Assembly: GCA_030765045.1 (NCBI GenBank)
Contig: CM060963.1
Coordinates: forward strand, 116,252,735 to 116,316,734
Length of the DNA: 64,000 nucleotides
Source of the DNA: Tenodera sinensis
Lineage: Eukaryota > Arthropoda > Insecta > Mantodea > Mantidae
Reading direction: 5' to 3'
The position numbers and the translations under genes were made by a program. This document shows, piece after piece, positions 1 through 12,365 of the stretch; within the stretch, counting starts at the first letter, position 1, and every line of letters begins with the position of its first letter. Below the pieces are notes generated by a model. That model was given only the letters and a program-made list of their open reading frames with translations. It was not told the DNA's origin and ran no database searches.

Positions 1-1190
1 AAGTAATGACCAGCCAAGTTGATACCTCTTTTGCTTATTTTTAGGGAAGAGAATAGTCTGGTAAGTGAACAACCACACAGCTGAAGCTGCCATTTAATTA
101 TTTCCATACTCCATTACAACTTTATGCACTAGCAAAAGTTGCGTGGATCTTTTCGTGATTATCACATAACAACTGGAACCTTAAACCTCACTTTTATTAG
201 TTTATTTTTTAGCATTTTTTAGTTTTCCGAATCATCCTAGGATCTCATTTCATTTGAACATTTCAGGAAAGTTTTAGAAATTACAGATAAAGTAGTGGAA
301 ACAATTTCTAAAACATATGAAATAGTGCTCACACACGGCTTGTGTGTTTAAAAACAGCAACAATAAGTTTGTTGGCATAAACAAACAATAATATGAAATA
401 GTTCAGGTGAAATTAATTTGCACAACACAGATTGTAAAAAGCTTAAAAATTAAAAAGCATGTGGACAAAATAAGCAAATAAACTACTTTCTCTTGAACGA
501 ATTAAAGTTAAGGAAAACCTGCACAACAATTTCTACTTTCTACAATTAAAAATTTTGGATTGATATGATAAACTATAAGGTTCAAGGAAAATTTATTACT
601 TCAAAACATGATTAATTGTGAATAAAGATTTATATTGTGACGTTGACACAACGCTAAAAGTTGAGGTTCCATTCGGGAAGCACTCCCGTATGTTTTAATG
701 TTCCGAGAGTGACGTCACGTAGCCAGGAGCAAAGACAGGCTAAGGCGCGAATCGGAGTTACGTAGTATGGTAGTCTGCAATTCGCACCGTAGTCTTTCTA
801 TCTCGTTAGCCACGGCCAGGAGGTGTAGGAAAGGAATGATGTAACTTTTAGTTGAGTTTTAACTCCGGTTTGCTGATTGAACATTTTATGTGGAAAAGGA
901 AGTGTGCTTGTGAATTGGTGATGTGAGGCTGTGCTTGTTGTAATATGTAGGAAATAAAGAAGTACATTAAAAACCTAAGACTCATTTTGTGACATATAGA
1001 AAACGGTTTGACAAAGATCATTAACAGGTTGCGTCTACATGTGCTCGTATGTTCGGTAAAAGAAGTCAAAGCAATCAGAAGAAACCTGAAGGTTTAGATT
1101 TGTGCACATGCATCGCCTTAATTTTGACATACACGATTCATACGTAGCTATAAAACAGCGTTTAGCACAAGAGGTATATATACTACGTTT
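1..1190. other. AT-rich non-coding stretch, no gene recognised
   Basis: No frame here resembles a known protein. Most of it is AT-rich; 660-840 is more GC-rich and contains the palindrome TGACGTCA at 710-717. That matches the CREB/ATF consensus, but with no gene nearby I do not call it regulatory. The GC-rich patch may be an old repeat. Confidence 0.5.
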
Positions 1191-1363
1191 CTATGAGGAA
1201 TTCAAATTGATTTGAGTCCTCATTTCGGATTGAATTCTGCATGGAGACGCGGATTCAGATCGAACTGAATCTTTGGGTCCGAGCCTGTTAGAAGTGGGAT
1301 AGGATCGAAAGTTTTCTGCATGGAAACACCTACCGGATTCAAATCGATTTGAATCCCTCAAAG
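1191..1363. mobile_element. Palindrome-rich MITE-like element with inverted ends
   Basis: The left end (1195-1219) and the reverse complement of the right end (1335-1359) match at about 22 of 25 positions, and similarity reaches outward to CTATGAGG against CTTTGAGG. Each end is itself palindromic: GATTCAAATCGATTTGAATC at 1336-1355 is a perfect 20-base palindrome. Length about 170 bp with no coding capacity. I could not define a target duplication, so the superfamily is open. Confidence 0.55.
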
Positions 1364-1582
1364 ATGCTAACTTCTACTATGCTCGTAACACGCTACACGC
1401 TCGTCAGTTTGTTTTCTTGGCGAAAGCGCTGTGATAAAATACAATATTAAGGCCAATTTTATTGTTTCTATAATCTGGCAATATATTCTTCTAAAAACAT
1501 TCACTAACCTCAAACTATTTAAAATACAGGTTCACCAACATAAACCAAGTGACCAACATAAAAGGTTACTTATGTTGGAGCC

Positions 1583-1685
1583 TTGCGTATCCGAATCCAT
1601 CTCATTCCGGATTGAATTCAACATCGAAACACGGATGGTATTGAGAAGGGAAAAGGCCAGTTACCTATGGAAACGTGTAATACAT
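1583..1685. repeat. Diverged relative of the 1191-1363 element
   Basis: The block around CGGATTGAATTC and the following ACGGAT resembles 1225-1260 of the upstream element, and CTATGGAAAC near its end resembles GCATGGAAAC at 1318-1327. It looks like an older, partial copy. Confidence 0.35.
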
Positions 1686-2319
1686 AAATATTTCAACTTC
1701 ATATTATCTATTGCTTTGTGACTAATAACATATGCATGCTGCTGGCGTAGTGCGAGTTATAATTAAAGAAGGCTACACTTCTAATGGATATGTTTATAGT
1801 ATTAAAAACAACCCAATAAAGAACCTTTCAATTTCAAAATATCTGCAATCAGGACGTATCTATATTCAAAGGAACACCCCGACAGCGATTTCATGGGAGA
1901 GTACAAAGAGCTGGTGTATATGTCATGTTAATTTCAAATAACAGTTCATGATTTTTTTTAATATGGAACAAGCAAAGCTATTCCAATGTTTGCATATAAG
2001 CGGCATTCTGAATAGAAACATAGCTGGAATGCAAAATTAATTGGATGTTATTGCAAAAAATCAACAGCGAAATCAAAGGAATCCCAGGCAATGTTACTAA
2101 GCGAATATTGTATATCAAAAGGTAGCCTTATTTTTCATAACAGAGACTAGATTGAATAGTAGTGCCCTTACCATTATGTTAGAACGCATTGGTGTATTTC
2201 CTCTGAACAGAAACGTACACATTTGTACATACTATTTTCTATTAGATACAGACTGCAAAAACTTGATGCAATGCTATTAGAAAATATTTCTCAGAAATTA
2301 TAGATGCAAGTGTAAAAAT

Positions 2320-2719
2320 TACAAAATCTCATTGTACAAGAAACGTAGATCTAGCTAAGACACACAATTTACGTCCGCATGACTTTTTTTGTAGAGTGAA
2401 CCATTTCGGAGATATTCCTTGTTATTTGTGTTAGTTTCGGAAAACTTGAGACTTCTGTGAAATGGAACATCGTTGTTCATTTCTTTATATGTTAAACATG
2501 CAAAGAGAACGGGATCTTAAAGCTTTAGAAGATCTGACTATCGCTCAAAGCCTACTGAATTCTAATATTCCCCTTGCACCTACAAGGAAATAAGTAACAA
2601 GATCATTTGTACAAATGTTTATCTCAACTAACACGAAGAAGATATAGGAATAAGAGTTTATAAGAATGGTTAGTACAAGAGTAGAGAAAGTCATGTGAGT
2701 GCAACACATCCGATTTTTT
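2320..2719 (+). repeat. Rep-A copy 1, 3' half
   Basis: Member of the unclassified interspersed family described at 39478-40293. It carries the family's 3' half: the block GAACCATTTCGGAGATATTC, the CAAAG.CTACTG segment, CCCCTTGCACCTACAAG, and the family terminus AGTAGAGAAAGTCATGTGAG followed by TGCAACACATC. The 5' half is missing. Confidence 0.7.
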
Positions 2720-2796
2720 AATTATCCCATTCATATTTTAACCAAGTTTTGAGTGCTATTCTACATAGTAAGTAAAAATATATTAGACACATAACT

Positions 2797-2995
2797 GAGT
2801 GATGCTAAGGGAGCAGAAGACTAAGGCTCACATTCGGAAGTGCCTGGGTTCAAACCAGGACTCACTTGCTATCCTGACCAGCTGTTAGACTACTGACGCA
2901 CTATGAATTCTTCTGTCTCCAAAACCCTAAGTTCTCTATGTTATTTAATGCGGGGTTTTGAGCAATGAATGGTGGAGTGCGGCGTACGGCCGCCC
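2797..2995 (+). mobile_element. tRNA-derived SINE (type 3), old copy
   Basis: A tRNA-like head with CACATTCGGAAGTGCCTGG followed by the B-box-like GGTTCAAACC at about 2849. It shares the 'CATTCGGAAG...' head with the copy at 36655 and with the reverse complement of 38380-38825. The 3' body is diverged. Edges are approximate and no target duplication was found. Confidence 0.5.
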
Positions 2996-3383
2996 TCTAC
3001 GTGATTTGAAGAGCAATTTGTACCCCAGCATTGTTAATCATATTTACAGATTCTAAATTTGTTGCACATAACTCTGGCAAGTTCAATTAATAATGGTCAA
3101 TCTAATAAAAATTATTTTAAATGCTTGTCTGTTATTAATAAATGTTTCCGTTTAGAAGAAAATACTCATAAACCACAAAAACATAACATAAAATATTATC
3201 ACCAGAACAATTAGCTTAGAATGCTCTGCCCGAACCGATTCATGCGAACTTGGAGGAGGGGGTTTCAGGAGGGGATAAGGAAAGTCTCTGTGCGCAGAGA
3301 ACGTGCTCAGAGACACTGCCTATGTAATGCCACATGTGGAAGAAGGAAAGGAGAAGGAAAGCAAGAAAGAAAGGAAGAAAGAA

Positions 3384-3573
3384 AGTGAGTGAGTGAGTGA
3401 GTGAGTGAGTGAGTGAGTGAGTGAGTGAGTGAGTGAGTGAGTGAGTGAGTGAGTGAGTGAGTGAGTGAGTGAGTGAGTGAGTGAGTGAGTGAGTGAGTGA
3501 GTGAGTGAGTGAGTGAGTGAGTGAGTGAGTGAGTGAGTGAGTGAGTGAGTGAGTGAGTGAGTGAGTGAGTGAG
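3384..3573. repeat. (GTGA)n microsatellite, ~190 bp
   Basis: About 47 nearly perfect tetranucleotide units, then a G-rich GGGA run. Because four does not divide by three, all frames stay open across it, which makes spurious 'HSLT'-type translations. The same motif is the tail of the LINE fragment at 28181-28993, so this array may have begun as a LINE tail, but I see no LINE sequence beside it. Confidence 0.95.
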
Positions 3574-5572
3574 GGCGGGAGGGAGGGAGGAAGAAAGGAC
3601 ACGACAATGGTGATAATATACCTAGATCCCGTCAACTCCTTGTTGGGGCTAACAAGGAGATCAATGATCACTGATGGAATCTAGGTATGTACCTGGGAAG
3701 CGCGTCAGGTTTGGCAGGCCTCAACACGTGAGTGACAAGAACTGCACTCACCCCTCCGTCAAGGTTAAAAAACAGAAGAGCTAATATTTATACCTATTAC
3801 TTGTTTAACCCTAGCAATCCTAACCCTTCTTACAGAATTTACCCCTTCCTGGTTGTACTGTAAGTACCCTATTACCATTTACATTAGGTATATCTTGTTC
3901 TGTTGATAAAGGTAATATTCATCTATTTACTTTTTGCATTTTTAAATGAATCATATATCGACGCCGTGGTACTTTGAGCACCTTGACATTGCATCATTTT
4001 TCAGAAAGACCAACAATGAAATCTTTGAAAGAATTACGCAATTGAATATCAGAAACGGTGACTGACAATAATTATTAACTGCATGCCTTTAATCAGAAAA
4101 TTAAAAGACAGAATTTAAAAAATTACAGGGGATGGTCATAAAGTACACCCCCCTCCCCTGGTATAACTATAGTTAAATTCTTTATACTTTTTTGTATAAG
4201 ATTCATTTTGTGCTTTCTTAACTTAGAGGTCTAGCGGCTAAGACTATGGCAGTATAACTTCTTTCTACTAAAGTTCTTTATGTGGTCATTACTGCGTGTA
4301 AAGGAATTATTGTGTTTTATGCCCGCAACTTGTTTAAAGCGCTTAGCGTAAACACAAAGAGCAGATGGAGATGAAGATGAGAGGAAACAAGGAGAAATAA
4401 AGCAGTATTAGCCTCCAGAAGCTCTAAGTACCAAAGTTTTAATGCACAAGTTTTCACAAGAGGATTATTGGATTAGCGTCGCTTTTGTGAATTAAGTAAG
4501 TGTACCATAATTGTTTGTTGTGAACATCTGGTGCCGACTCCAAGATACAGTAAATCTAATTCATCTTCGTTAATCACTGCGACATTTTCGTTAATCAGAA
4601 ATGCAAGTCAAACTTCACTAGAAGTCAAGCTGCTATAAAGTAAAGGAAGATTTTTCAGAATGCTTTTCCTCTGTCAATGTTACATTGCGATATAAGGAGG
4701 TAAGTGACTTTTATTGCACCGAGATAAAGTTTGAGAAGATGACGCACAGATTCGTCTTTGCAATTTCCAAACATTAGTAAAAACATCTAACACAAGTGCA
4801 CTGCATACAATTTTGGAGAGATAATTACATGGCGAATGAATGAAATATGATAAACCAACCTTGAAACAGAGCATTCATCTTTCCATGGTGCCTTGATGGT
4901 TGAACTTAATGATTTATTTATTTTTTTTTTTTCCCCTCATGATATGGCAGTGGTTTTTTCATTTATTCCTGCCTGTTTTCCTTCAACCAACTTTTAAAAA
5001 TACTGTAGCATCTTGCGTATCTCTCTGTATATTTTTCAGATATGTGAGAACTAGACCCTATTTTCCAATTTTCTTCGACTTCAGAATCAACACTGTTGTT
5101 CAAGTTAGCTACCATGTTTACTGTGCGTAATTATTGTTTTGAGCACGGCCTACTCTGTTTATCTCACGGAACGTGTATTACGATTCAGTGACTCCCTTCG
5201 TTAGTCATTACAACGAAAGTTGGACTGATCCCAGTGCTTTGTTCTTTAGAATTATAACGTATGCAATGTAAATAAGAGCACATTCTTAAGGTGGCAAAAG
5301 TCAACAAGTAGATTCGATTATACTCTATATATTAATCAAAATTGTGTTAAGTTCAAGGGTGTGAAAATGCTAGCGGTCTTGCTCTTACAAGTAGTAATAT
5401 AGGAGGGCAGGTTAAATTGGTAAATGTGAAAACGGGATAATTCATTTACCTGCAATGTCAACATAACCGGTAAGATCATGAGAAGGTGCAATCTCCCAAA
5501 ATATTTTAACACAGCTTTTGGAAACGTAACTGACCTCAGGAATTAAATTTTGTATTTATAATTCCTGAGATA

Positions 5573-5633
<61 letters not shown>

Positions 5634-7472
5634 ATTGGAAATTCGACCAATACTGTAGCGGATTGATTAATTGCATATTGTAAATTAATGCGCATGAAAG
5701 GGCAATTGGTTCGTGGTGGAATGTTTGTGCGAAAACTACATTGTGATATTAATAAATCGCTGTTTCAGTTGTACGAGTATCTTGTATGCAATTTAGCAGC
5801 CACAAGGCTCATGTGAATGTTAATGGTATTAAAACTGTATACTTGTTATTACTGTATACATCTTTTAATGCAGTGTGTCCACAGTATCCTGGAACAACCC
5901 TGAAAATTGAGACAGAAGCACACAAAAATATAAGGAATGACTCCTAGCTAAGTCAATACGTCATTGCAAGTATAATGATTTTGAAGTAATCTAACAATAA
6001 CATTACTTCAACAACAACGAAGATCATTATTATCATCATACTTGGTTACAATTTGTGGCCATATCCGAAAATTGGATAGTCGACCTTATTCATGCCCATA
6101 CGCGCAGGGCAGTGGTACGCGAACATCATGTGGTCAGTACCAGGCTTCCTCCAGATGGAATGTTACTTTTCAGGACACACAAATCGCTAGATATTGTAGT
6201 ACTGCTCCAGCTAGTTAAACACCTCCACAGGAAGGGCCATAAAGTAACAGCTAATGTGCTGTTGGCTATTTAACACATTTTGATATTTTTCCCTTCTTGT
6301 GATCAAAGCAAATTTTCACAGAAGCTTAAAGTAACGTAGCAAAATGTTACTTTATTAAATAAACATACAATAATTGTGCAATTATCACATACCAAAAAGC
6401 GACATTTTCAAAGGTTATAAAACTAATACAACTAAAAACGGGGGCAAGAAAAGAGACAGGAAATTTGACATGTTTTATTCCTTCTGCGTATTAAAGTGTA
6501 TTTTATTTCCACTACAACTTTTAAATCAAGCTTCAATCAAGTTTCCTTCGAAGCCCTCAAAACCAAATGTGAAATTTAGTCTTTTCAAGATTATCGTCTT
6601 ATGTTTATAGAATAAATAGCAACGGTTTGCAAGGTTGACAAGAATAATTTTGTCTGAAATAATTCATAAAAGTTATTCAGTTAAATAATTAGCTCAAACG
6701 TGAAAAAACTCTTTACGAGTTTTATATCTGAGGAGAATTTATTTGTAATCGGACAGCATAGATTCAATACCACAATCCGCAGAAGGAAAGTTTCCCCAGT
6801 TCTACGACTATACCGAGGCCAAAGCATTTAAACGTTAATATAAAAAAGCTACAAATTGCGCATCAACGTGGGGCAATATTATGTAAATAAGAAAGAGAAG
6901 AAATTAACATTAAAATCGGTACAAGGGGAATATTTTTCAGTGGTGCTGTATATTCTCTATTAGGCAGTATATGTACTCGGTCTATGTCTCTCCTTGTCTC
7001 CGGTTTTCCAGACTCGAAGCTTTGAGTTGTTTGAATGAAGGGTGCTAATAGCGTCACGAGATTAAAAGAAGGGAGTACTCTGTAGGTATTGTAAGACAGT
7101 TTGTGTACTCTCAAGCTGGCTGAATAATGCATGTACGACGGTGTGACTGAAAGGTGGGGGATTACTGCTTCACGACACAGAATGGATTGAGTAGCTGCTA
7201 AAGAACTTCTTCCTTTTTTAGTGTTCGCAGCTGTTAGCGAGCTCGATATTTCACAGCAAGTACGTAACAACCTCTTCAACAGTCCTTTGAAGGCCCTAGG
7301 AGGTCTGCCTGATAGATGATATACCATCACACTGTGCTGCAGCTACTTGTGACAGAAGGATGCTCTGGATATAGGACACCTTCAAACGTAACTGCAAGTT
7401 ACTCATGCAGCAAGCTACTGTGTAAATGACTGATGCATGATGTAATGATGTAATTACTACCGCGTTTATCCT
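3574..7472. other. Non-coding stretch with a (CT)n array
   Basis: Nothing recognisable as a gene. It holds a (CT)n microsatellite at 5576-5628. An open frame at 6055-6273 begins with GTG and matches no family I know. Confidence 0.5.
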
Positions 7473-7486
7473 GAATGGTGGGACCG

Positions 7487-7701
7487 TTGTTGTTGTAGTG
7501 TTTAACGCCCGCTTTTACTACTACGGCACCGCAGGCGGTGACACTGATGATACATGGAATGAAGATGGAGCACCGGTGGAATGAGATGGCGGGTGAAACC
7601 GGAGCACCCGGAGAAAACCCGCCCAGACGCCGCTTCGTCCACCACGAATACCACATGCGGGTCCCTGGGATCGAACCCGGGCCGCCTAGGTGGTAGGCGA
7701 G
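7487..7701 (-). mobile_element. 5'-truncated tRNA-derived SINE (type 2) with perfect 14-bp target duplication
   Basis: On the minus strand the tRNA-like part retains the B box GGTTCGATCCC (7668-7678 region), followed by a SINE body and a (CAACAA)-type tail. GAATGGTGGGACCG occurs at 7473-7486 and again at 7702-7715, exactly flanking the element, which is a clear target-site duplication. The A box is absent: the copy starts inside the anticodon-arm region, so it is 5' truncated. A second copy with the A-box part lies at 42524-43007. Confidence 0.8.
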
Positions 7702-7715
7702 GAATGGTGGGACCG

Positions 7716-9674
7716 ACGGCCATCTGGTCTGAGATAGAGGAGTTGTGGGGCTGAATGATCACTCTGCGGCAGTCAATGCTGTAATCTCCTTTTATTTCAA
7801 TTCGAATGAATTTGTTGCAATTGAAACGAAATTAGCCACGATTTAATTCTAAAATGGCTTTGCCAAATCCCCCTTAGAAATTAAACTTTGCAATTGAAGT
7901 TTTAACAGCAAATTGTGACTAAATTCATTCAAATTAAGATCGAAATGCATCACAACATTGTTTGTGCGACAGTTATTTAAATAGTACCTACACCATTTGT
8001 ATCCATTCGTTAAGAAGCTGGATGATTGCAAATATTTCACACATTTTTTTCGGAGGAACGGTTTTTTATTGACAATAATTGTATTAGGCATATTTATCAC
8101 ACTCATCACGTAGAATACCGGTTAACGTGTGCCGACGCAATACCTTCCACCCTGTATAGTTAAAGTTCAATAAAATATTTTTCATATTCTACATATTGTC
8201 CTACACAATGTTTTTGGGTAAAAGTTTATTAGCACAGAAACCAAACGGGGTATATAAAGTACTGCATTGGCTATTTATTGGAGGTCTGACTAGAACGAAC
8301 TTGAGGGGGCGTAATATTTTTCTTTGAAATCACATTAAAACTCATGAAAGTGTTTCTCATTATTAAGTTGAGTTCTTTACCATGGTAAACCAATTCGACT
8401 AAATCGTGACCCACGGTTTGAGTAATCCAACTGTATATAATAGCCGTCAAATATACGTCCGCTATTCAGCGATGTCATAGATATTAAAAAAAGAGGAAAA
8501 AAGAGGGTAGGGTTTGGGGAAAGGATCTAATAACGCTCAGCAAAGGAATTAATTTCGCAAAACCGCCCGTCAAACTATACACAGACAGACCGTCAAAAGG
8601 GACGAGATTAATGATATCGCGTTGCAAAGTGCTGCCTCGAGCCCCCTCCCCAAATGATACGTATTCGATTGGTACAAGCGCGCGCGTCTAGTCAGGGAGA
8701 TTTTTCATTAGTTTGGTTCGTCAAACAATTGCTGTCAGCAGAGGCGAATGTTTGTTTAGGGAGGCTTGTAACAGAAACTAATTTTGGATACAAATAGTCC
8801 CAAACGTTCGCTGCTCTAAATAGTATATATGTTGTGGACCATGTCGCCAGAGTGTAGTAAAATGTAGTGTCATGTAGTATGAACCTCCATACGCACCACT
8901 CTATGTATGTGTGTGTATGTGCGTGTCAATGTTTTAAGGTGTGTTCGAACAGAGAGCCAATAAACCCATTCATTTGCCTCATATCGTTTCACACGCGCTC
9001 TCCAAGCTTTGATGCGCTATTGTTATAATTACAAATGCATTGAACACAAAAGGATTTAGTAACATGCATTATTTGGGACCATCTCTCAGTTTCTTATCGT
9101 CTTACGGGGTCTCGCAAGGCATTAGGTATTGACCAATGACATGCGCAATACGCGGCTAGAGGCGTGGCGCTGTAATGAGGACAAGGAAAGGTGGTGAGGG
9201 GAGGGTGTGGTTAAGATACACGTGGTCTCGTAGAAAAGCCACATTTTGATTTTCTTTACATTTATCATATTGATTATGGAAAAGGTTGTAAATGTCGCTC
9301 GAAATAAGCATCATTTATTGAGTTAAACAATTCTGTGTTGTAAGAAAAGTTTTAACTTTGTCCTTAGAATCACAACAAACGTTTAAAACTTTACATTAAG
9401 CATAATGCAATATTATATTGAAAAGTATAAAATGTTTATTCCTTCTACAAATTTTTCCTATATTTATACTGGAATTAAAATTCGTATCGAAATAATTTTA
9501 AACATGTTTGTCTACTACACTATATTACAACACAGTATCTGCGTTCGAATAAAAGTTTTTTTTTTCCTAATAATACATATGAAATAAACCGCCTTTTTTG
9601 GTTGGCATTAAAATTTAATTCAATTTATGTGAATTTTTAGAGTTTCTAAAATGTGTCCAAATGCGTTACCGTTG
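7716..9674. other. Non-coding stretch, nothing recognised
   Basis: AT-rich sequence without a supported gene. A short GC-richer patch near 8625-8700 and low-complexity GT runs near 8900 are the only visible structure. Confidence 0.5.
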
Positions 9675-9682
9675 CCTTAGAC

Positions 9683-9845
9683 CAGCACCGACGAACGTTA
9701 CTCCATAGGTGTGAAGAGAGAAATCCCCCCTCCACAACTACATGAGCACGCTTTAGCTAAAATCGGTTTTGCGCTTTTGTTGTCACGAAGAGAAGGGAAA
9801 TAAAGGAATGTATTCACACCTACTGAGTAACGTTCGTCACCCTTG
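9683..9845. mobile_element. hAT-type MITE, 163 bp
   Basis: Terminal inverted repeats begin CAGCACCGACGAACG on the left and CAAGGGTGACGAACG on the reverse complement of the right end. They share GACGAACGTTACTC and TAGGTGTGAA, about 33 bp in all. The flanks are 8-bp direct repeats differing at one base: CCTTAGAC (9675-9682) and TCTTAGAC (9846-9853). CA-starting ends plus 8-bp target duplication are typical of non-autonomous hAT elements. There is no coding capacity. Confidence 0.8.
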
Positions 9846-9853
9846 TCTTAGAC

Positions 9854-11841
9854 CAATAATTTGCCCATGTATAGTTTCTGATATATACGGCATGGTGTGA
9901 AACAAGCAGAATTTGAGTAAAGACCTTTCAAGTCCTTGGTTATAATTGTGTCCAGTCAGTAGCATAAATACCGCTGTTATCGGAGAGGGTTAAAGTAGGG
10001 AAAGAAAGCCTCGTTAAATAATCATGATGCCCTTGTAGTTTACTAAATTCGTTTTCTGTACACACATTGAACGAGAATTATTCTTTAATTTCTGAAACAT
10101 TAACAATTCTGTACATAGTGATATAACCTTCACAATAGTTAAGATACGTCCTCACCTTAGAAATGTTAATTTTTTCAAACTTTAGAGCTTTTTCACATTT
10201 AGCATAATTATAATAACACTGACTTTCTAGTTTTCAGAAGCGTGTAGTTTACATCTTCATTGTTACCCAAAGTGCGTTTAAAGTTTTCGTAATCAGGTTA
10301 GCCTGTCTTGTAAAATTGCAAACATTTCCTTACAATATTTCTCGAAATTAAAAACATTTTTACCTCTTTCAATCCCAAAGAAGCACTCTTAAAATTGTGC
10401 TACACATCTCATTTATGGAATGTTTTGAAGCTTATTAGACAGGGATTGATGTGTATCAACAAATATAGTCTTAACATACATAAAAACCTGTAGTTATTTA
10501 AATAAAACTTCAGATGCTAAAGAGAAATTTTGAATTTCAAAGTTAATAACTTTTTAAATGGCCAGTTTAGTTGATGTAATTGAGGATCAAGTCACTGTAC
10601 ATGTTTAGAGAAGCAAATTGATGTATTAGTCTGAAATATCTATATTTTTATAGAGCCTATTGAATTTAAGAAAGAAAATGAATTGTTTTTGTTTACCAAA
10701 AATATTTTTGGTGTCGGTAGTGTAAATATTTCTAGTTTATTATGCACAGCATTATCAACAATATTCAAAAAGTTTGGCTAAATATAGATTTATGTTCCAA
10801 ACGGAATATGTGCCTTAAGATATTCAAATGTCAAATGATTTGTCAATCAAATCTTTATTACATTTAAAATGCAATTATTAAACAGAATCATGTGCAGCTC
10901 ATTTAGTCCTGAACTGGTTCTTTAGGCACGTGCTTGGAATGGGTCACTCATCTTTTCCTTTTCCTTTTCCTTGTGAGTCAGGGAAGAAGAAACTAAGCTT
11001 AACATATTATGAAAAAAGAACATCAGTTTAAGAAATTTAAAAGCGTTGTAATATACAAAATATTACCTAAATACAACTGTTTATATATTTTTCATATTGT
11101 CTTATCATGTGAGCTTATAGGCGATCCCGGTTACAAGAACATGTTCAGCCACTTTATTTTGGATTTTCTAGCGTATAGTATTGATGACTTCCTTACATCG
11201 TGCAAGTGAAAGCAACATAAGGATATTTTTTATATTTTCCTATAGTGCAATATCCGCTATAATCAGCGCAGAGAATCAGGAACTTTGCGTTGGTTCTGAT
11301 GAAGGCTTCTCAACAAATATTACTCCCAAAGAAACAATTCAGTGAGTATTGCTGCTAATTTTGGTTTTAAGGAATAAATTAAGAGAGCAAGCTTTTAGTG
11401 TGGCTTACAGCGTATTGGAAGGGATGTAATCCTTTATAAAGAGCCTGGCAATAATTGTCATACAGCCTCTATAAACTGTTCTTGTAAAAGCTTATTGTTG
11501 TATTTCCTTCAAGTTAACCGTGATAATGTTTGCACAGATTGTTTCACTGGATAGAGGGTTAACTATAACAAATTACAAGCTTAATATGGTTATTAGGAAA
11601 TGCTTTCGTTTGGAAGAGAAAGCTCAGGAAGCATCAAATTCTCATCACAATTTAGTGAAAAACTACTATTTTTAGGAATATTAATCTTAACTTAGTACGA
11701 GAAAGTGCAGCTCAAGGATGTCATGTGCACTAATGAATTAGTGACAGTGAAATGTGGAAGTGTCTGAAAAAAATTGGGGGGCATCACAAATGAAGCAGCA
11801 TCATCTTAAGAAAGTCAACTCGCTTCACCTACTACCTTGAA
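9854..11841. other. AT-rich non-coding stretch, nothing recognised
   Basis: Dense stop codons in all frames; the longest frame, at 11009-11209, has no recognisable features. Short (CCTTTT)-like runs occur near 10955. Confidence 0.5.
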
Positions 11842-12365
11842 GTCATCATTATTATTTTCATCATCATAATCGTCTACAAATACTAAGCCTTATATAAGTT
11901 GTTCCCATCTCATTTCTTTTAACATTGTTGAGCCCTCTTGTCTTCAGTTTACAAATATTTCTTTTTGCCTCTTGGTTGTAGTTTATATTGAGTTTTGGTA
12001 TGGAGTCGTCATTGATTCTTTGTATGTACTGTTTCCGATCATTTATAACTTCTTTTATTCTGTTTGTCAGTTTGTCTATTTTTATCTAATAGAATATATA
12101 CTGCGACAGATCTCAAAAATCTCATTTTTATTGTTTCAAATCTCCTTTGCTCGTTTTTTGACATAAATCAAAACACAAAGCCGTAAAGCAGCATTGTTGC
12201 TGCCATTGTATTATGTATTAATTCCTGTTGTCCCTCGTGGAACATAGGGCATCAACAAAGCATCGCCATCTTATCCTGCTGACGGTGATTCCCTCCACCT
12301 CACTCCAGGTCTTGCCTTTCTCCATATGGACAGATCTTCGTCATGTTTGTCGGGGTCTTCCTTTG
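11842..12365 (-). pseudogene. 3' end of a LINE (reverse transcriptase C-terminus plus 3' UTR)
   Basis: Reading the minus strand from about 12361, the frame gives GRPRQT, a stop (TGA, 12341-12343), then a segment ending WSEVEG...RIRWRCFVDALCST and the natural stop at 12218-12220. This is the conserved C-terminal end of many LINE reverse transcriptases (GRPR.TW ... W..V ... RWR..V.ALCST). The stop falls where a tryptophan is normal, so TGG has become TGA. About 375 bp of 3' UTR follows and ends in an ATG/AAT-rich simple tail near 11842-11875. The rest of the element is missing (5' truncation, usual for LINEs). Clade not determined. Confidence 0.65.

Noticed and set aside
710..717. CREB/ATF-like palindrome TGACGTCA
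   Set aside because: Eight bases are expected by chance now and then, and no gene or promoter is near.
3240..3671. 143-codon frame rich in HSLT repeats
   Set aside because: It is translation of the (GTGA)n microsatellite; four-base units stay open in all frames.
6055..6273. 72-codon frame
   Set aside because: Starts with GTG, has no family signal and no supporting context.
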